Made by a program: the position numbers and the translations under genes
From: Corythucha ciliata
Taxonomy: Eukaryota > Arthropoda > Insecta > Hemiptera > Tingidae
Assembly (NCBI GenBank): GCA_038030265.1
Contig: CM075941.1
Span: 37,324,164 to 37,388,163, forward strand
DNA: 64,000 nt
Reading direction: 5' to 3'
Shown here: positions 1 to 11,400 of the stretch, piece by piece
Layout of the letters: each line of letters begins with the position of its first letter
Numbering within the stretch: the stretch's first letter is position 1
Notes under the pieces: generated by a model
What the model was told of the DNA's origin: nothing
Seen by the model: only the letters and a program-made list of their open reading frames with translations
The model's database searches: none

Positions 1-1060
1 CAAATCCTCCTTAACCAACCTCCAGGCAGCTTTGTTGACTTTGGGGGAATTCCTTAGTAAGGAATCGTTGTAGGCTCTCTTAGCTTTGACGATACTGATT
101 CGAAAATCTCTACGCGCTTCCCGAATCAGAGAACAGAGAGGAATTACGGAGCGATGAATGATCCTCTCAACGACGCTTCTTATGGCCGAGGCCTGGAGAT
201 GTCAACCCGACGTAAAAAGGGGCCGCAATGTCAACGGTCGAAAGGAAGGCTTCGAGAAACGTAGCGGTATGCGACTCAGGGCCGGTTTCAGAATATGTGG
301 TAAACCATAGGCCATCAGTAGCCAAGAGCAAGCTTCTGATATTCAGAAGCGCCTCCCCAATGAGGAGGCGAAATAACTTGAAGCTAGGATGGGCACGGTG
401 ACGTGGCCGAAGAATAGATAACTCCTGAGCGCAATGGTCAGAGAGAGCGAGAGAACTGTGGCCAGCTGTAAATGACGAGGAGCAGAGGTTCGTGATGATA
501 TTGTCGAAGCATGAGCGCCTGCCAGTAAGGTGCGTTTGGGTGGGAGGCGATATCGCCAGTGACAGACCGAACGCCCGGGGGTAAGTCCTTGAGCACCAGA
601 CAGTCACTCGAATCAACATCGAAGTCGATGTTGAAATCACCGGCGACAACGAGCGGGGAAAAGTAATTGAATGCTCTCTTTAGAAAGATCTCGAAGAGTT
701 CGTAAAAGGAGCCGAATGACGAGCTGGGAGGACGGTATACACACCAGATGACGACACCGAGATTGTGTAGTGCTCAGCAGAAATTTCCAAGCCTCGTTTA
801 GCCGAAAGCTGGGTGAAAGGCAGGAGTTCATCGGCGATATTTTACAAAAATCGCGGAACCTCCATGAACGATAGTTTTTCTGGAGAAGAAAGACACACAT
901 TTGAACCCAGAAGGGGCGAACAACTCAATACTAGACCTGGGAAGCCAATGCTTGGTAGCCGTAAAGAAAAGGGTGTAATTCATCGATCTTGTCACGGAGG
1001 CTTTGCATATTGGAATGTAGCTGGGTATCCGGGGTATAATTATCCGAAGTCGCAAGTTTG
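1..1060 (-). mobile_element. Non-LTR retrotransposon ORF2, endonuclease domain, broken
   Basis: Read leftwards, the fragment shows the start of an ORF2 endonuclease (EEP/APE type): 'NMQSLRDKIDEL' near 1010-980, then 'TKHWL' and 'HGGSAIFVK' (about 950-840), 'VYRPPSSSF' near 740, 'VVAGDFNIDF' near 640, and a 'FDNI..TN....LSDH' block near 510-430. GDFN and SDH are core catalytic/metal motifs of this family. The linker towards the reverse transcriptase ('NKAAWRLVKEDL') is at 1-45, so the RT domain would lie outside the window. The motifs sit in different frames with stops between them, so the copy is dead. The motif order fits Jockey/CR1-like elements; the exact clade is uncertain. Confidence 0.8.
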
Positions 1061-1640
1061 TCGCCCTCTCTTTTCGTGTTGAGCGACTTGTTGGAAATAA
1101 GTAACGCGGTTGCTATTCTTAAAATTAGCCTCGGTGGTTTTTTTCGAGTGTCAGTTTTGTTTTTATTAATATTAATGGATTTCAATTTGTTTCCTCGGCG
1201 TCGTGTTATGAATTCAAAATCGTTCGAATAATCAGTGGGGTCCATCTCCCCTGCCACTTCGTCGATGTGTTTTTATTTACTGTTTATTTTTACTATTTTT
1301 CTGTTTTTATTTACTATGATTGCTTCACCATCGAGCGAAAGAGAGAGAGGCGTATCTCAAAGGTAGACTTTGCCCCCGGAAATTTTACTATTAAGATCGT
1401 CCAAGGATTTGCGAATTACCTTATTTTCAATTTTCAGTTCTTCCAGTTTACCCAGCAACTGAAAGTTGTCTCGCCCAGGTCCTTTAACTGAGTCGCAACG
1501 ACGTCGTATTTTTTTTAGGGCATCGACGTCAAAGGTCATTAGCCCGCACGTCATAAATAGCTGCGAAGTTAAGAGCAAGAGCGGCTTGCTCGGAGCTAAG
1601 GCAAGTGGAAACACGGTTGGATTATCGTTCACAGAACCAT
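1061..1640 (-). mobile_element. 5' part of the same non-LTR element (possible ORF1 remnant)
   Basis: Directly upstream of the endonuclease on the same strand. An open stretch at 1357-1632 ends in a heptad-rich, coiled-coil-like segment ('LGKLEELKIENKVIRKSL'), as in ORF1 proteins of Jockey/CR1 elements. A basic segment at 1061-1257 links it to the endonuclease. No zinc knuckles are visible. Assignment rests on position and the coiled coil only. Confidence 0.35.
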
Positions 1641-1676
1641 TTTAGCTTGCCCGATACACGCGATGCTAGTGATGCT

Positions 1677-1775
1677 CTACCGAGACTTGGTCTCGGTATC
1701 GTCTCGGTCTCGGTATTCAAGACGATACCACAATTCTCGAGACGGGCCAGAGTCTCAGTCTCGGTATCGGAAAAA
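1677..1775. repeat. Short 'tctcggt/accgaga' repeat cluster, copy 1
   Basis: Dense direct and inverted copies of 'tctcggta' and 'gagac' with strong self-complementarity. A related cluster lies at 2716-2856. Function unknown; possibly a hairpin-rich subterminal part of a mobile element. Confidence 0.6.
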
Positions 1776-1920
1776 AGGTGGTGGGGGTGGTAGAGGAGTG
1801 ATGGAAAGAAAACAAACAAAAACAAACAAAAACACAAAAAACAAAATGAAAGTTGAGGTCATGACATAGCCTGCTTGTGCCTCAACCCCCTCCGTTGTAG
1901 GCGAAACTATTGGTGGAAGG

Positions 1921-2125
1921 GTGGAGGGTAACAGCAGAATTACCCGAGCTGGTCAAATCGCTCTAAACATATCGCTCGGGGAGAGGGTGTACCGAGGCAA
2001 GGGATGGGGTTTCGATTACCCACCCCCTAGAGGGGTACCAGATAAGCCCTTGTCCCCCCCCCCATACCATACCGAGGTGTCCTCAACCCCTTCACCATTT
2101 CGTTTTCTAAGCAACGAATAAAAAT
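1921..2125 (+). repeat. R9 interspersed repeat, copy 1
   Basis: Carries the words 'aacagcagaattaccc', 'gctggtcaaatcgctctaaa', 'gggtgtac', 'gggtttcgattaccc' and 'accagat' in the same order as the copies at 10640-10825 and 35060-35215. All three copies are in the same orientation, with pyrimidine-rich C runs. Looks like a short non-autonomous element. Confidence 0.6.
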
Positions 2126-2330
2126 GAAGAAAATCCTCAAGATCAAATAATTCTAACCGCAGGCCGTGGGGGCAGAAATCTCACTGGGGCCCCTTGGCCT
2201 GAAAATTAATAATAAATATAATTTTTACGCACTATTGTGTTCATTCATGGCATTTTATCAATTTTGGACACCAATTTGTCTTCAGAAACTGCACAAACAG
2301 GAGTTTTATCATTTTTTGCCGCGAATTAGC

Positions 2331-2450
2331 ACTATTTCTCCATTTCAGCCGTGAATTTCCGCTTTTTATCCATTTCAGCAGTGAATTTGCGCTTTTTATC
2401 CATTTTAGCCACAAACGAACACTTTTTTGCAATTTCAGACACACATAATT
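2331..2450. repeat. R1 minisatellite, short array
   Basis: Three clear units start at 2341, 2371 and 2401 (30-bp period), each beginning 'catttcagc' or 'cattttagc' and followed by 'gtgaattt.cgctttttatc'. Same family as the large arrays elsewhere in the window. Confidence 0.65.
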
Positions 2451-2715
2451 TTAGCGCTTTGTCTAAACGTTTATGCGTGGATTCGTTCAACCGGTTACCA
2501 AGGATCTGAGAGCCCAAGAGCCTAAGTATGAGGGAAGATAAAGATGAATTCTTTTGTCCCTTCCGTGTAATTCTCAACACGATCGATCCTATTCGATTGT
2601 TTTGTTCCCCCGCGGACGATATGTCCTCAGACTCTATCGTAGTTGACTGTGTATTTACACTGTGTATAGTTACACTAAAATTTTGCATACGAAGCCCTCA
2701 GATCTTTTTCGTTTC

Positions 2716-2856
2716 CGAGACCAGTACCGAGACTTTCGAGACCGAGACCTACGAGATCGATGCCGACTTACTATGGTCGAGACCGATACCGATACCAACT
2801 TTTCAGAACCGGGACCGAGACCACTCAAGTCTCGTATCGGTCTCAGTCTCGTGAAA
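2716..2856. repeat. Short 'tctcggt/accgaga' repeat cluster, copy 2
   Basis: Same word set as 1677-1775 ('gagaccg', 'accgagac', 'tctcggt', 'tatcggtctcagtctcg'). No coding evidence: the open frames across it are repetitive RD/DR strings produced by the repeat. Confidence 0.55.
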
Positions 2857-3022
2857 CGCTACGCGATACATGAAGAAATTCGTCCTCAGAAAAACCGGCA
2901 CAGCCCACATGAAAATAATGAGCGCAAACACCGTCGCAAGTTAGTAGTTGAGTAAGCTCAGTTATTGCCTTAATGGCACAGGGCACAAACTTTCAGATCC
3001 GCCGCGCTCGACATCTCGATCC

Positions 3023-3205
3023 GCCTTATTTCTGCACCAATCCTGGATTTTAAGGACTCGTTTCAATCTCGAGGAAGTTCCGCGTATGCAGACGTATAAT
3101 TTTTTCAAATTTCGTTCATCATGTAACTTTAAACCTGTCTTGAACTTTTGCCATGAAATTTCAAGATCTTCCTTCGACTTATTTGAAAAAAGGAATACGT
3201 CTGTT
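3023..3205. mobile_element. MITE fragment related to 58345-58589
   Basis: Begins 'ttatttctgcaccaatcctg', followed by matched 'ggactcgtttcaatct' and 'gtatgcag' words, then an inverted internal block ending 'cgacttatttgaaaaaagga'. All occur in the complete inverted-repeat element at 58345-58589. This copy lacks its right arm. Confidence 0.6.
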
Positions 3206-3722
3206 TCTGGCGGGGGAACTCATGAAAAATGCTAAGCCTTATATTTGTTATTACGCTAAATTCCGAACAGATGGTTGTAGTCCATAGAAACAGAGATAAT
3301 GGACAAATTAAATCGGACAAAATAAATTAAATCCGAAATAACAGGGTTTACGTCGATAGCATATGAAGGGTCCCATCGACTTTAGGCCACCATCAGCTGT
3401 TTGGGCGGACTGAACTGAAGCCCCTTCTTCCCTTAGGCGCGCGTTTTTCCTTTGTACGGTATACTTTTTACTGTGTTTCTGAAGGACTCAAGCCACTTTA
3501 CGCTTTTATTGAATCAACTAAATAGTAGTGCACAGAACAAGCTGCCAAATGGCCTCACTAGGTACATTCGTAGCAAAAGTGGACTGAGGTCGTTTTTCCC
3601 TGGAGCCCTTCATGTGTTAAACTTTTGAGAATGACCCAAAATATTCAAAATATTGCTCAAAATATTGCTCAGCACTTGGTCAACACTTGATGAGGCTTTT
3701 TTAATTTTGTATTTGTTTTCAA

Positions 3723-4795
3723 TAGTCCAGTCAATCTAAGCATTAAAATGCAAAGAAATGCAATAAATATGGGATTTTGTTTTTTTGCGGGAATGTGTAC
3801 AGGAGGGTCCCCTGATCATTGTCTAATAAAGTCCCGAGCTGAACCACCTGCCCCTGAGGGAGGGGGGTCGTTTAAAGGTACCTTTTCGCGATTTTTCGCC
3901 TGTATCTAAAATCAAAATTTGTAATCAAAAATTTTCATTAGTTAGAGAAAGTTAAAATTAAAATTAGGTTAATTAAATTATTTTTGAGTTGAAACATTCA
4001 TTTTTATTGCACTTTTGTCGCCTAGTCTGACGACAGAGGACTGAGAGAATAGCAGCACTGTGTCGTACCCCCAATGCTATTAGCAAACACTGCAATGCAA
4101 TTAGCTAAGCACTGAGTGAATTTTCATTTTTTTCAATTATGAACGATATAGTTCATAGCTATATCAGTTAAATAGATAAGTAGATGGGGAAAAACTATCT
4201 GAGCTCAGCGTCCCCGAGGGCTGTGGGGGCTATTACTACGCCTCTATATTGGTGCAGTCCTCCTGGGAGTTGACAGTTGATGCTGACCTTGAAGCAGAAT
4301 ACCCCGGCCTTCCTGCAACCACATCTTGATTCGCACTCACCCCCGTGCAGCGGCAGAATAATTATGGAGTTCACCGCGTGATCTGGTACAGGGGCGGCCG
4401 TGGTGGTCACAGGAGCCAGTTATTCCCCTTCCCCTCTCTTCCACTCACGTTCCCTTGGTGGAAGACTGTTTCCCAACCAAGTATGCAAGGTCTCTTTCCA
4501 GAGGCGTATATCTCGAAAAATCCGAGGAATGTTAAAAAATGTATGGAATAAAAGTTATAAGGAACTCAATATGCTTTCATTCAGTACTCGCAAAGAATCG
4601 TCTTAGACACACCAGTTTTGAGATACTGGCGAAAAACCTCGAAAAGGTAGCTTTGAACGCTCCCCCTTCATTCGGGGGAGGGCGTTAGCTCGGGACTTTA
4701 TTAGACATTGATCAGGGAACCCCCTCCTTCACATTCCCGCAAAAAAACAAAATCCCATATTTATTTCCGCTACAAAGCTTAGATTGACTGGACTA
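3723..4795. mobile_element. Foldback element, ~180-bp inverted repeats, TSD CAA
   Basis: The left arm (3723-3906) and right arm (4622-4795) are near-identical in inverted orientation, starting 'tagtccagtcaatctaag' and ending 'cttagattgactggacta', with indels in the C-rich part. The core (3907-4621) has no convincing gene. The element is flanked by CAA at 3720-3722 and 4796-4798. The flanks rejoin into a repeat whose unoccupied relative lies at 7670-7765 ('gttttcaactcatgt'), which supports insertion with a 3-bp duplication. Superfamily not identified. Confidence 0.8.
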
Positions 4796-4798
4796 CAA

Positions 4799-7550
4799 CA
4801 CACGTGCAATTAATCGTGTTATAGTTTCACAACGAGCCCAATGAGTCCCCTATTGTTTCAGTATTTTTTAAAATCAGAAACGAATAGCAATTATCACAAT
4901 ATGTACTTTACGATAAAGAGTCAATCGAAAGTATTTTATTTCTACTATCTATTAAATTATGAAAAATAAATCTAACGGCGCTTAGTCGTTTTTAACGATG
5001 AAATGTATAACTCTATAGTGGAACTTATCCTCGAAACATTCTTGTAATTCTCAGCCTTGAAATTCTTGGAATTCGCTGTGAAATGAACAATTAACTTTGC
5101 CCCCAGCGTGGTTAGTTGGCGACAATTCCCTGTCGAATCGTTTGTACATTATAAGCCGGACGGCCGACTCTCCGTGTGAGGATGATTGAGTCGACAAAAT
5201 GGAATATGTCATCAGAATTATGTTGGCCAAGTCTCGTTAAAGTATTAGTCAGGCTGAACGAATTACGATTCATTTATTAGCTGCATTCCGGTCGATTAAT
5301 AGTCTTTTTCTATAGTTATCGATGGGACCCATGTTGCACTGAACGTGAACCACTCCTTTATTCTGATTTAAAAATTCCACTTTCTTCCGTCAAAGCAATT
5401 CAGACTTATGTGCAACTCAAATATATAACGAAGGAAATTATTAAGCTCGTACATAAGGAAATTTTTATAAGTGAGCGACGGCAGGTATTCAAGAAACCCT
5501 TTCCTAAATATTGGTCAGTGGGAGATCCAAAAAGATGATGGCAATGGGACAGAAGGGGAACAGAAAGGTGAGTTTTAAAAATGGAAGAGGGACTTCTTCC
5601 TGCTGAGCGTGGGAGGGTAATTTTTAAGTACCTACCAACTTTTCACGTTTTACACCGTATTGGAGTTTTTTGTTCTTGTTTTTTTCATTCCTTCTTCAGG
5701 GGGCCGACCATTGATTATGGTATCTACCCTTTAAAAAATACCCTTATACTATTCATTACGCGCTACCTGTATTTTTTTTTTTTTTTTTTCTCAATGTTTT
5801 GAACTCTTGAAAAGTATTTATTTTCAATCAAACTCTATTAAATTATAGAGAAGCAACATGAATCTGTAGGCCTTTTCCTCTAATATCGTTATTACAGATT
5901 TGAAAATACTGTTCCACAACGTTTTCTCAGACCCCAGGTAAATTAGGGTTTCCCCTAAGAAAGCACTGCGTCCTTCAGATGCATTGGACGATCAATATTG
6001 TCGGTCTGTCTTCAATGAGACTGGACGAAATAAGAAAAAATATTAAACTGACACGAGAGGGCAATAAGGAAAGTCCAGAATTAGCATCATACACACATGG
6101 AATATATATTTTTTGAGAAATAACATCACAGACTTGTTCAGGATACAATTCAACAGGGTAAGCCATCATCCTCAGTCGAACAGACTCACATTCAGCAAAA
6201 TTACATTCATTCGATTCGGTTTGCGATTGCTTAATTACGTTTACTTAATTATAAAGGCTTAAAGTGCTGATTTATCGATTACAGCATTTATCATAGCATA
6301 ACTTTTCAGTTATTTCTAATAACGTCCTTGGCAACCAGACTTATCCAAGCATTATCTGTCGGATAAGCTGCTCAGTCCACTCTGATTTCATCAAAATCAA
6401 ATACAGATACGTATGCACATACAAAAATAATAAAAACTCGTATTATTTACACCTAAATATAATTATAGAGCTATCATGTTATTCAAGGGATATATTCATG
6501 AGATGACAATAAATTCATATTATACAATAGGTAATCACTTCTAGACAAAACTCTGTATTACCCTGTTTTCCGTAACATATATGTATATAATAATAATGCA
6601 AATTAAGACAAGTGCTACTAACAAAGCTGATAACTGAGTTCAAGTAAACATAAATAATTGTGCCTGATAAATGACATTCTCACGGCAATTCAAAACTAAT
6701 CAAACTTGTTTTCCGTTTTCTATTTGAACACAACAGTGAATCTATCTCGAAGAGCCGTCATAATTTAATCCAACAATTAACTTCACATACAATTAATTAT
6801 TACTTCGTCGATGCCCTACTGTGTTACTCCAGTGTTTCCATTAATGAATGATATCGCGATTTTATATGCATAAATTTTAGTACCCTGGTGATGATACCGC
6901 AGGCTCTGCCGCCCTGCTCGTCAAGTTAAACGTGGACCTCGCACTCCAATGATGAGCCCCTCTAGCTGGTTTTCCTTTCAGCTCTCCGTGGAACTTCAGT
7001 TTGATAACAACACTAATCTTTGAGATAAACCGTGGGGCAAACAATTCGGTGAAGGAAGTAGAGGGAATAGAAGTTGCAACTAATCGAATGAAAGAGCGCT
7101 GGCTGCGGGTTCATGTTCTTCTTGACGGACTATAACTCTATGTTAAGCGTTCTGAAAAGTTTGAGGACGCTGTCGAAGTTAGCCCAGCCTATCCGAATAA
7201 GCCTTACTTCTGTGCTTCATTTTTCTTAAATCGAATAGTTCGGACATAACTGGAGACTCCTCATTATAAGCACAGTTTGTGAAAATGCTGAATTCATAGT
7301 TTTCAGATTCAGTCAAGTTTGGAATGGCCAGAGAGTATTACTTTACATTTCCCTTCTCCTGAGCTTTCTGGATAGGATAATAGCTCCGAGAAGCCGCAAC
7401 TAGCCCTCCTGAGTCCGGGCCCAATCACGCATGGTGTATGAGAGGTATGGTATAGCTTTCAGTTCTTCAAATTATTTGGTCAAAATGACTGGAAATCGTG
7501 CACATGAATATTTCTAAATGTTTGGCCAATGGCCACACAGTCATGACGTG
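4799..7550. other. No gene seen
   Basis: AT-rich non-coding sequence with homopolymer runs (for example T19 near 5770). Short open frames show no family motif, signal peptide or splice-consistent structure. Confidence 0.5.
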
Positions 7551-7554
7551 TCTA

Positions 7555-7765
7555 TTTTGGACAAATATCTTCCAATATGAATTAATTTCTAGCATTGCCT
7601 AGAAACCTACCAGCTGGAAATTGAAACACATTGTCAAATATTTTGCAATGGCCCCGTTGTAAAGCTCAAAAAATTGCTCAGCACTTGATGAGGTTTTGTT
7701 TTCAACTCATGTAAAATAAGAGGGAAGGATTAATCGCAATTTATCGTGTTATAGTTTTACAACGG
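7555..7765. repeat. Repeat shared with 3610-3720 and 44900-44960
   Basis: The segment around 7585-7640 ('tttctag.attgcctagaaac', 'accagctg') matches the core of the MITE at 44848-44998. The segment 7670-7765 ('attgctcagcacttgatgag', 'atcgtgttatagttt.acaacg') matches the two flanks of the foldback element at 3723-4795 and serves as the empty-site relative. Confidence 0.6.
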
Positions 7766-8225
7766 ACCCTGATATTTGATTGTTAGTTATTATTCTGATA
7801 CTTTTCAAGGCTTATTTAGACTTTTTTGGAAAATTTAAAGACGTAAATCTCAAATTTCCACTTTTCAATTATGCATACTTTTTCTGTGCAAATTATTATA
7901 CATTATATGCGAAGGAATACCAAAATGCGATCACATTGTACCAATGCAACTCCTTCCTTTATCGTTATTATTTACCTAACGTGTGATGAATTTGAACTAG
8001 TTTACGTTATTTTATGTATAAACCACCGTATAATTATAGTATAGAAAAGTTAACATTCAATAATATCCAGCTCTGTTGCTACGTCACCAAAACGATGACT
8101 CTCGAATGGAAAACCCCCAAGAAATCAATACTGCGATTATGCCTAAAGCCGAAAGAAGACTAGACCGTGTCGAAAGCGTACTGCGGGAAATAAAACGAGA
8201 CGATTTTTTCCCGGACGTCTCTCTC

Positions 8226-8478
8226 TCATCGTCCCAAACAACGAAGATGGGTATCACATAGGGTGTCCGTAAATTTCTCAGAAGGACCCGGCAGGACGCG
8301 TGTATCGTCAGTCTCATCAACCACCTTCATCACAGGAGCAGGCGTTGGTGGTTCCGGTCCCATGAGATCAGACATGTCTAGTTGCTTTTGGAGTATCTTT
8401 CGCCGAACGAGCTCCTCCAAATTGAACAAGTGTTCGTCTTGAATATACGGTGCTCTCCGTCTGACGAATTCAGCCATT
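8226..8478 (-). CDS. ChaC2: ChaC exon 4 (C-terminus)
   Basis: Acceptor 'gtgcacag' is followed by 'A ATG GCT GAA', completing the split Arg codon from exon 3 ('[10 protein letters not shown]'). It encodes '[13 protein letters not shown]', a conserved end of ChaC proteins, then a Pro/Asp-rich tail ending '..LRCLGR' and a stop at 8226-8228. No clear AATAAA was seen just downstream. Confidence 0.88.
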
Positions 8479-11400
8479 CTGTGCACAAAAAAAGGGAAGG
8501 GGAACAGAAAGTTAATCACTTTATTGTTAAGTAGTTTAATTTTGGAGTTTTTCTTTAAAAATAAATTTACCTCAGGAGGTACTCGACATTGTGACCGCTC
8601 GGCCCCGACGATCCCACTATCTGTTCGGCGATGACCTCCTCAGGGGCGTAGCCCAACCAACTGTGATTCTCCGGTAATGCGGTGTAGAGAAGAATAGGAA
8701 ACGGTTTGTAGTCTAAATCTGTCCGAGGGTAGAATTGAGCGACTTCCGTTCGATAGCCACCAAGTTTGACCTCTCGAGTGTTCAAATAGGGTAGAGCGCT
8801 GTCGTTAGCCACTTCGTACGCAATTCCCCACACCTCACCCTAGGGGGAAAAAGAACGCATCATATTCTTATTATAATAGCTTCTTCAGTTTATGAAACAG
8901 GCATGTGTGATCAAGAGGCAGGGGCGGATCATAACATATGCCGCCGGTAGGCATGAGAACTTGTGCCGGCCTTATTTTGTGCAGTGGAGGGGGTACATTT
9001 CCTTATTCTTATTATTCATTACTGATTTTTTTTTTATTTTTGCTTATCTACAAGTATTATGTGTTTCTGCGAAAAATCCCTTAGTGGGCGGGGGGGGGGA
9101 TTCAGTGGCTATTGTTTCAATAGAAGGCAACACTTCACATAAAACTTATATACCTTATTAATTAATCAATATGCGAACGATGAAACCACAATAAAAAAAA
9201 AAAAAAAACTGGATAGCCATGGCATCGGAGGTCTCACCCCCGGTTCACTATGGTCTCAGGCCCCGAATTAGCCCTTCTTCGCAATTTCAGCTATGAAGCT
9301 GCCTCAAAATATCGCGAATAGGCGTTCTCTCAATTTTATCTATAAATGAGCTCTTGTTCTCATTTTTAGCCGTCAATTAGAACGTTGTTCTTTATTTTGG
9401 CCATGAATGTGCGATTTTTCCACATTAATTAGGCATGGATTTATCACTTTCCCCCCATTTTTCTCAATTTTAGAGTGCCGGGTTGAGTTTTGTGTGCGTC
9501 AGTAAATTTATAAGATACTCCGAAAATTATCGCTTTTTTCAAATTTAGCTGCGCATTGGGGTTTTTCGAAATTATTTCACATTCAGTCGCATGAGTTAGC
9601 AATTGTTCTCAATTTTAGCCGCGCGAATGAAAGATTTTTTCAATTTTATCAGTGAACTAGCGCTTTTTATCTTGACTAAACTATCGAATTGGCGATGTAT
9701 TTTACATTTATGTACCAATGAGTTAGCACATTTCTCATTTTTAGCCTGGAATCAGCGCTTCTTCTCAATCTTTGAAGCTACCTCCAAAAATTGCGAATCG
9801 GCGTTCTCTCAATTCCAGCTTTGAATACGAACATTTTGTTCTCATTTTTATCCGCGAATTATCACCTCCTAATTTTGGCCACGAATGTGCGATTTTATCA
9901 CATTTAGCCATGCGAGTTGGCGCTTATCCTCATTTTAGCAGTGAATTAGCAATTTTAGCAGCAAACCACTGCCAATGCAATTTTATGCTGCAAGCATTGA
10001 GAAAAGTCACTAATTCGCTGATAAAATGGGGGAAAACTCATAGTTAAATGTGAAAAATCGCAAATTCATGTTGAAAAAACGCGATTTTTTTCGTTTGAAA
10101 CTTGAAAGTATAGTCGGGAACTTGCGTTTTATCCGAATTTTAACCGTAAATCATTAGCGCTCTTTTCAATTCTAGCCTCAAATTAACGCATTTTTTCACT
10201 TCTAGACATGAATTGCCTCCGAAAACTGCGAATTGGTATTTTCTCAATTTTTGCCGCGAATTTAGGTAGCGTTTTTGGCGAGCAAAGCTGCGAATTAGCG
10301 ATTTTTTATCCATTTTATTTCTTTAAATCGTATCGAGTTAAGGGGAATCACAATTTAGTGCTTTTTTTTGTCAATTTTAGACACGAACTTGCGCTTTTCT
10401 TAATTTTAGCTGAATCAGGTTTTTTCAATTTTGGCCAAGAATTAGCGATTTATGTCAATTTTGGCCACAAATTTGCGTTTTTATTTGTATTTTTGCCGTG
10501 AATTAGCGCGTTATCTCAATTTTAGTCGCGAAATAGCGATTATTCTTAAATTTAACAGCGTCTAACGCATTTTAGTGCATTTCATTCAAAAAATGCACTA
10601 TTTTCAAATAAAGCCATGAATTAGCCATAGGCGTATTTCAGAGGGGGTAAACAGCAGAATTACCACGCCCATCCCTCCCTGGAGCTGGCTAAATCGCTCT
10701 AAACATAGTGGTGTGGCGGGGTGGGCAGGTGGTGGGGTGTACATAATAGGTGATGGGAAGGGGTTTCGATTACACCCCACCCCCAACCTAACACCAGAGA
10801 GAGGGCCCAGATCCGCTCTCAGAATTCGCGTATTTTCGTAACATTTTTCGTTCATTATGTACAAAAAATCGCAAATTCCGGGAAAAACGGCAGATTTCTT
10901 GGAAAATGACTGATTTTCACAAAAATAAGTGATTTTTAGAAAAATCAGACTTCCACGAATACCTGATTCGTGAAAATGACAGATTTTCCGGAATATCTGA
11001 TGTATGAAAAAAAAAGAAAAACGGCTGATTTTAAACAAAAAATGGCTTATTTTCTGCAAAAATTGCTACGTTTCTGCAAAAAATCGCTCATTTTGAGGCC
11101 AAATCTTGCTTTTTCAATAATAAAATTACTGATTTGAGTACAATTATTGACTGATTTAGAGAAAAATGACTAACAATGGCTGATTTTAAACTAAAAACGG
11201 CAGATTTGATGCAAAAAGCAGCAGTTATTTAGAAAAATTGCTGATTTATGTGTGGAAAACATCGGATGTTTACAAAAATGACTGATTTGTAGAGAAACGA
11301 CAGCTTTTTGGAAAAGTGGCTGATTTGTAGAAAAATGATTTTGAGGAAAATACCTCATTTAGTGACAAACACCCAGGTTCAAGAGAAAATGGTGAATTTT

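Noticed and set aside
2662..2955. 97-codon frame rich in RD/DR repeats
   Set aside because: Direct product of the 'accgaga' repeat cluster.
8084..8320. 78-codon minus frame overlapping the end of ChaC exon 4
   Set aside because: Different frame from the exon that joins correctly; no ChaC similarity.
9265..10560. CRISPR-like spacing of similar 30-mers
   Set aside because: Units are degenerate and contiguous with no unique spacers, and the genome is eukaryotic; it is a minisatellite.
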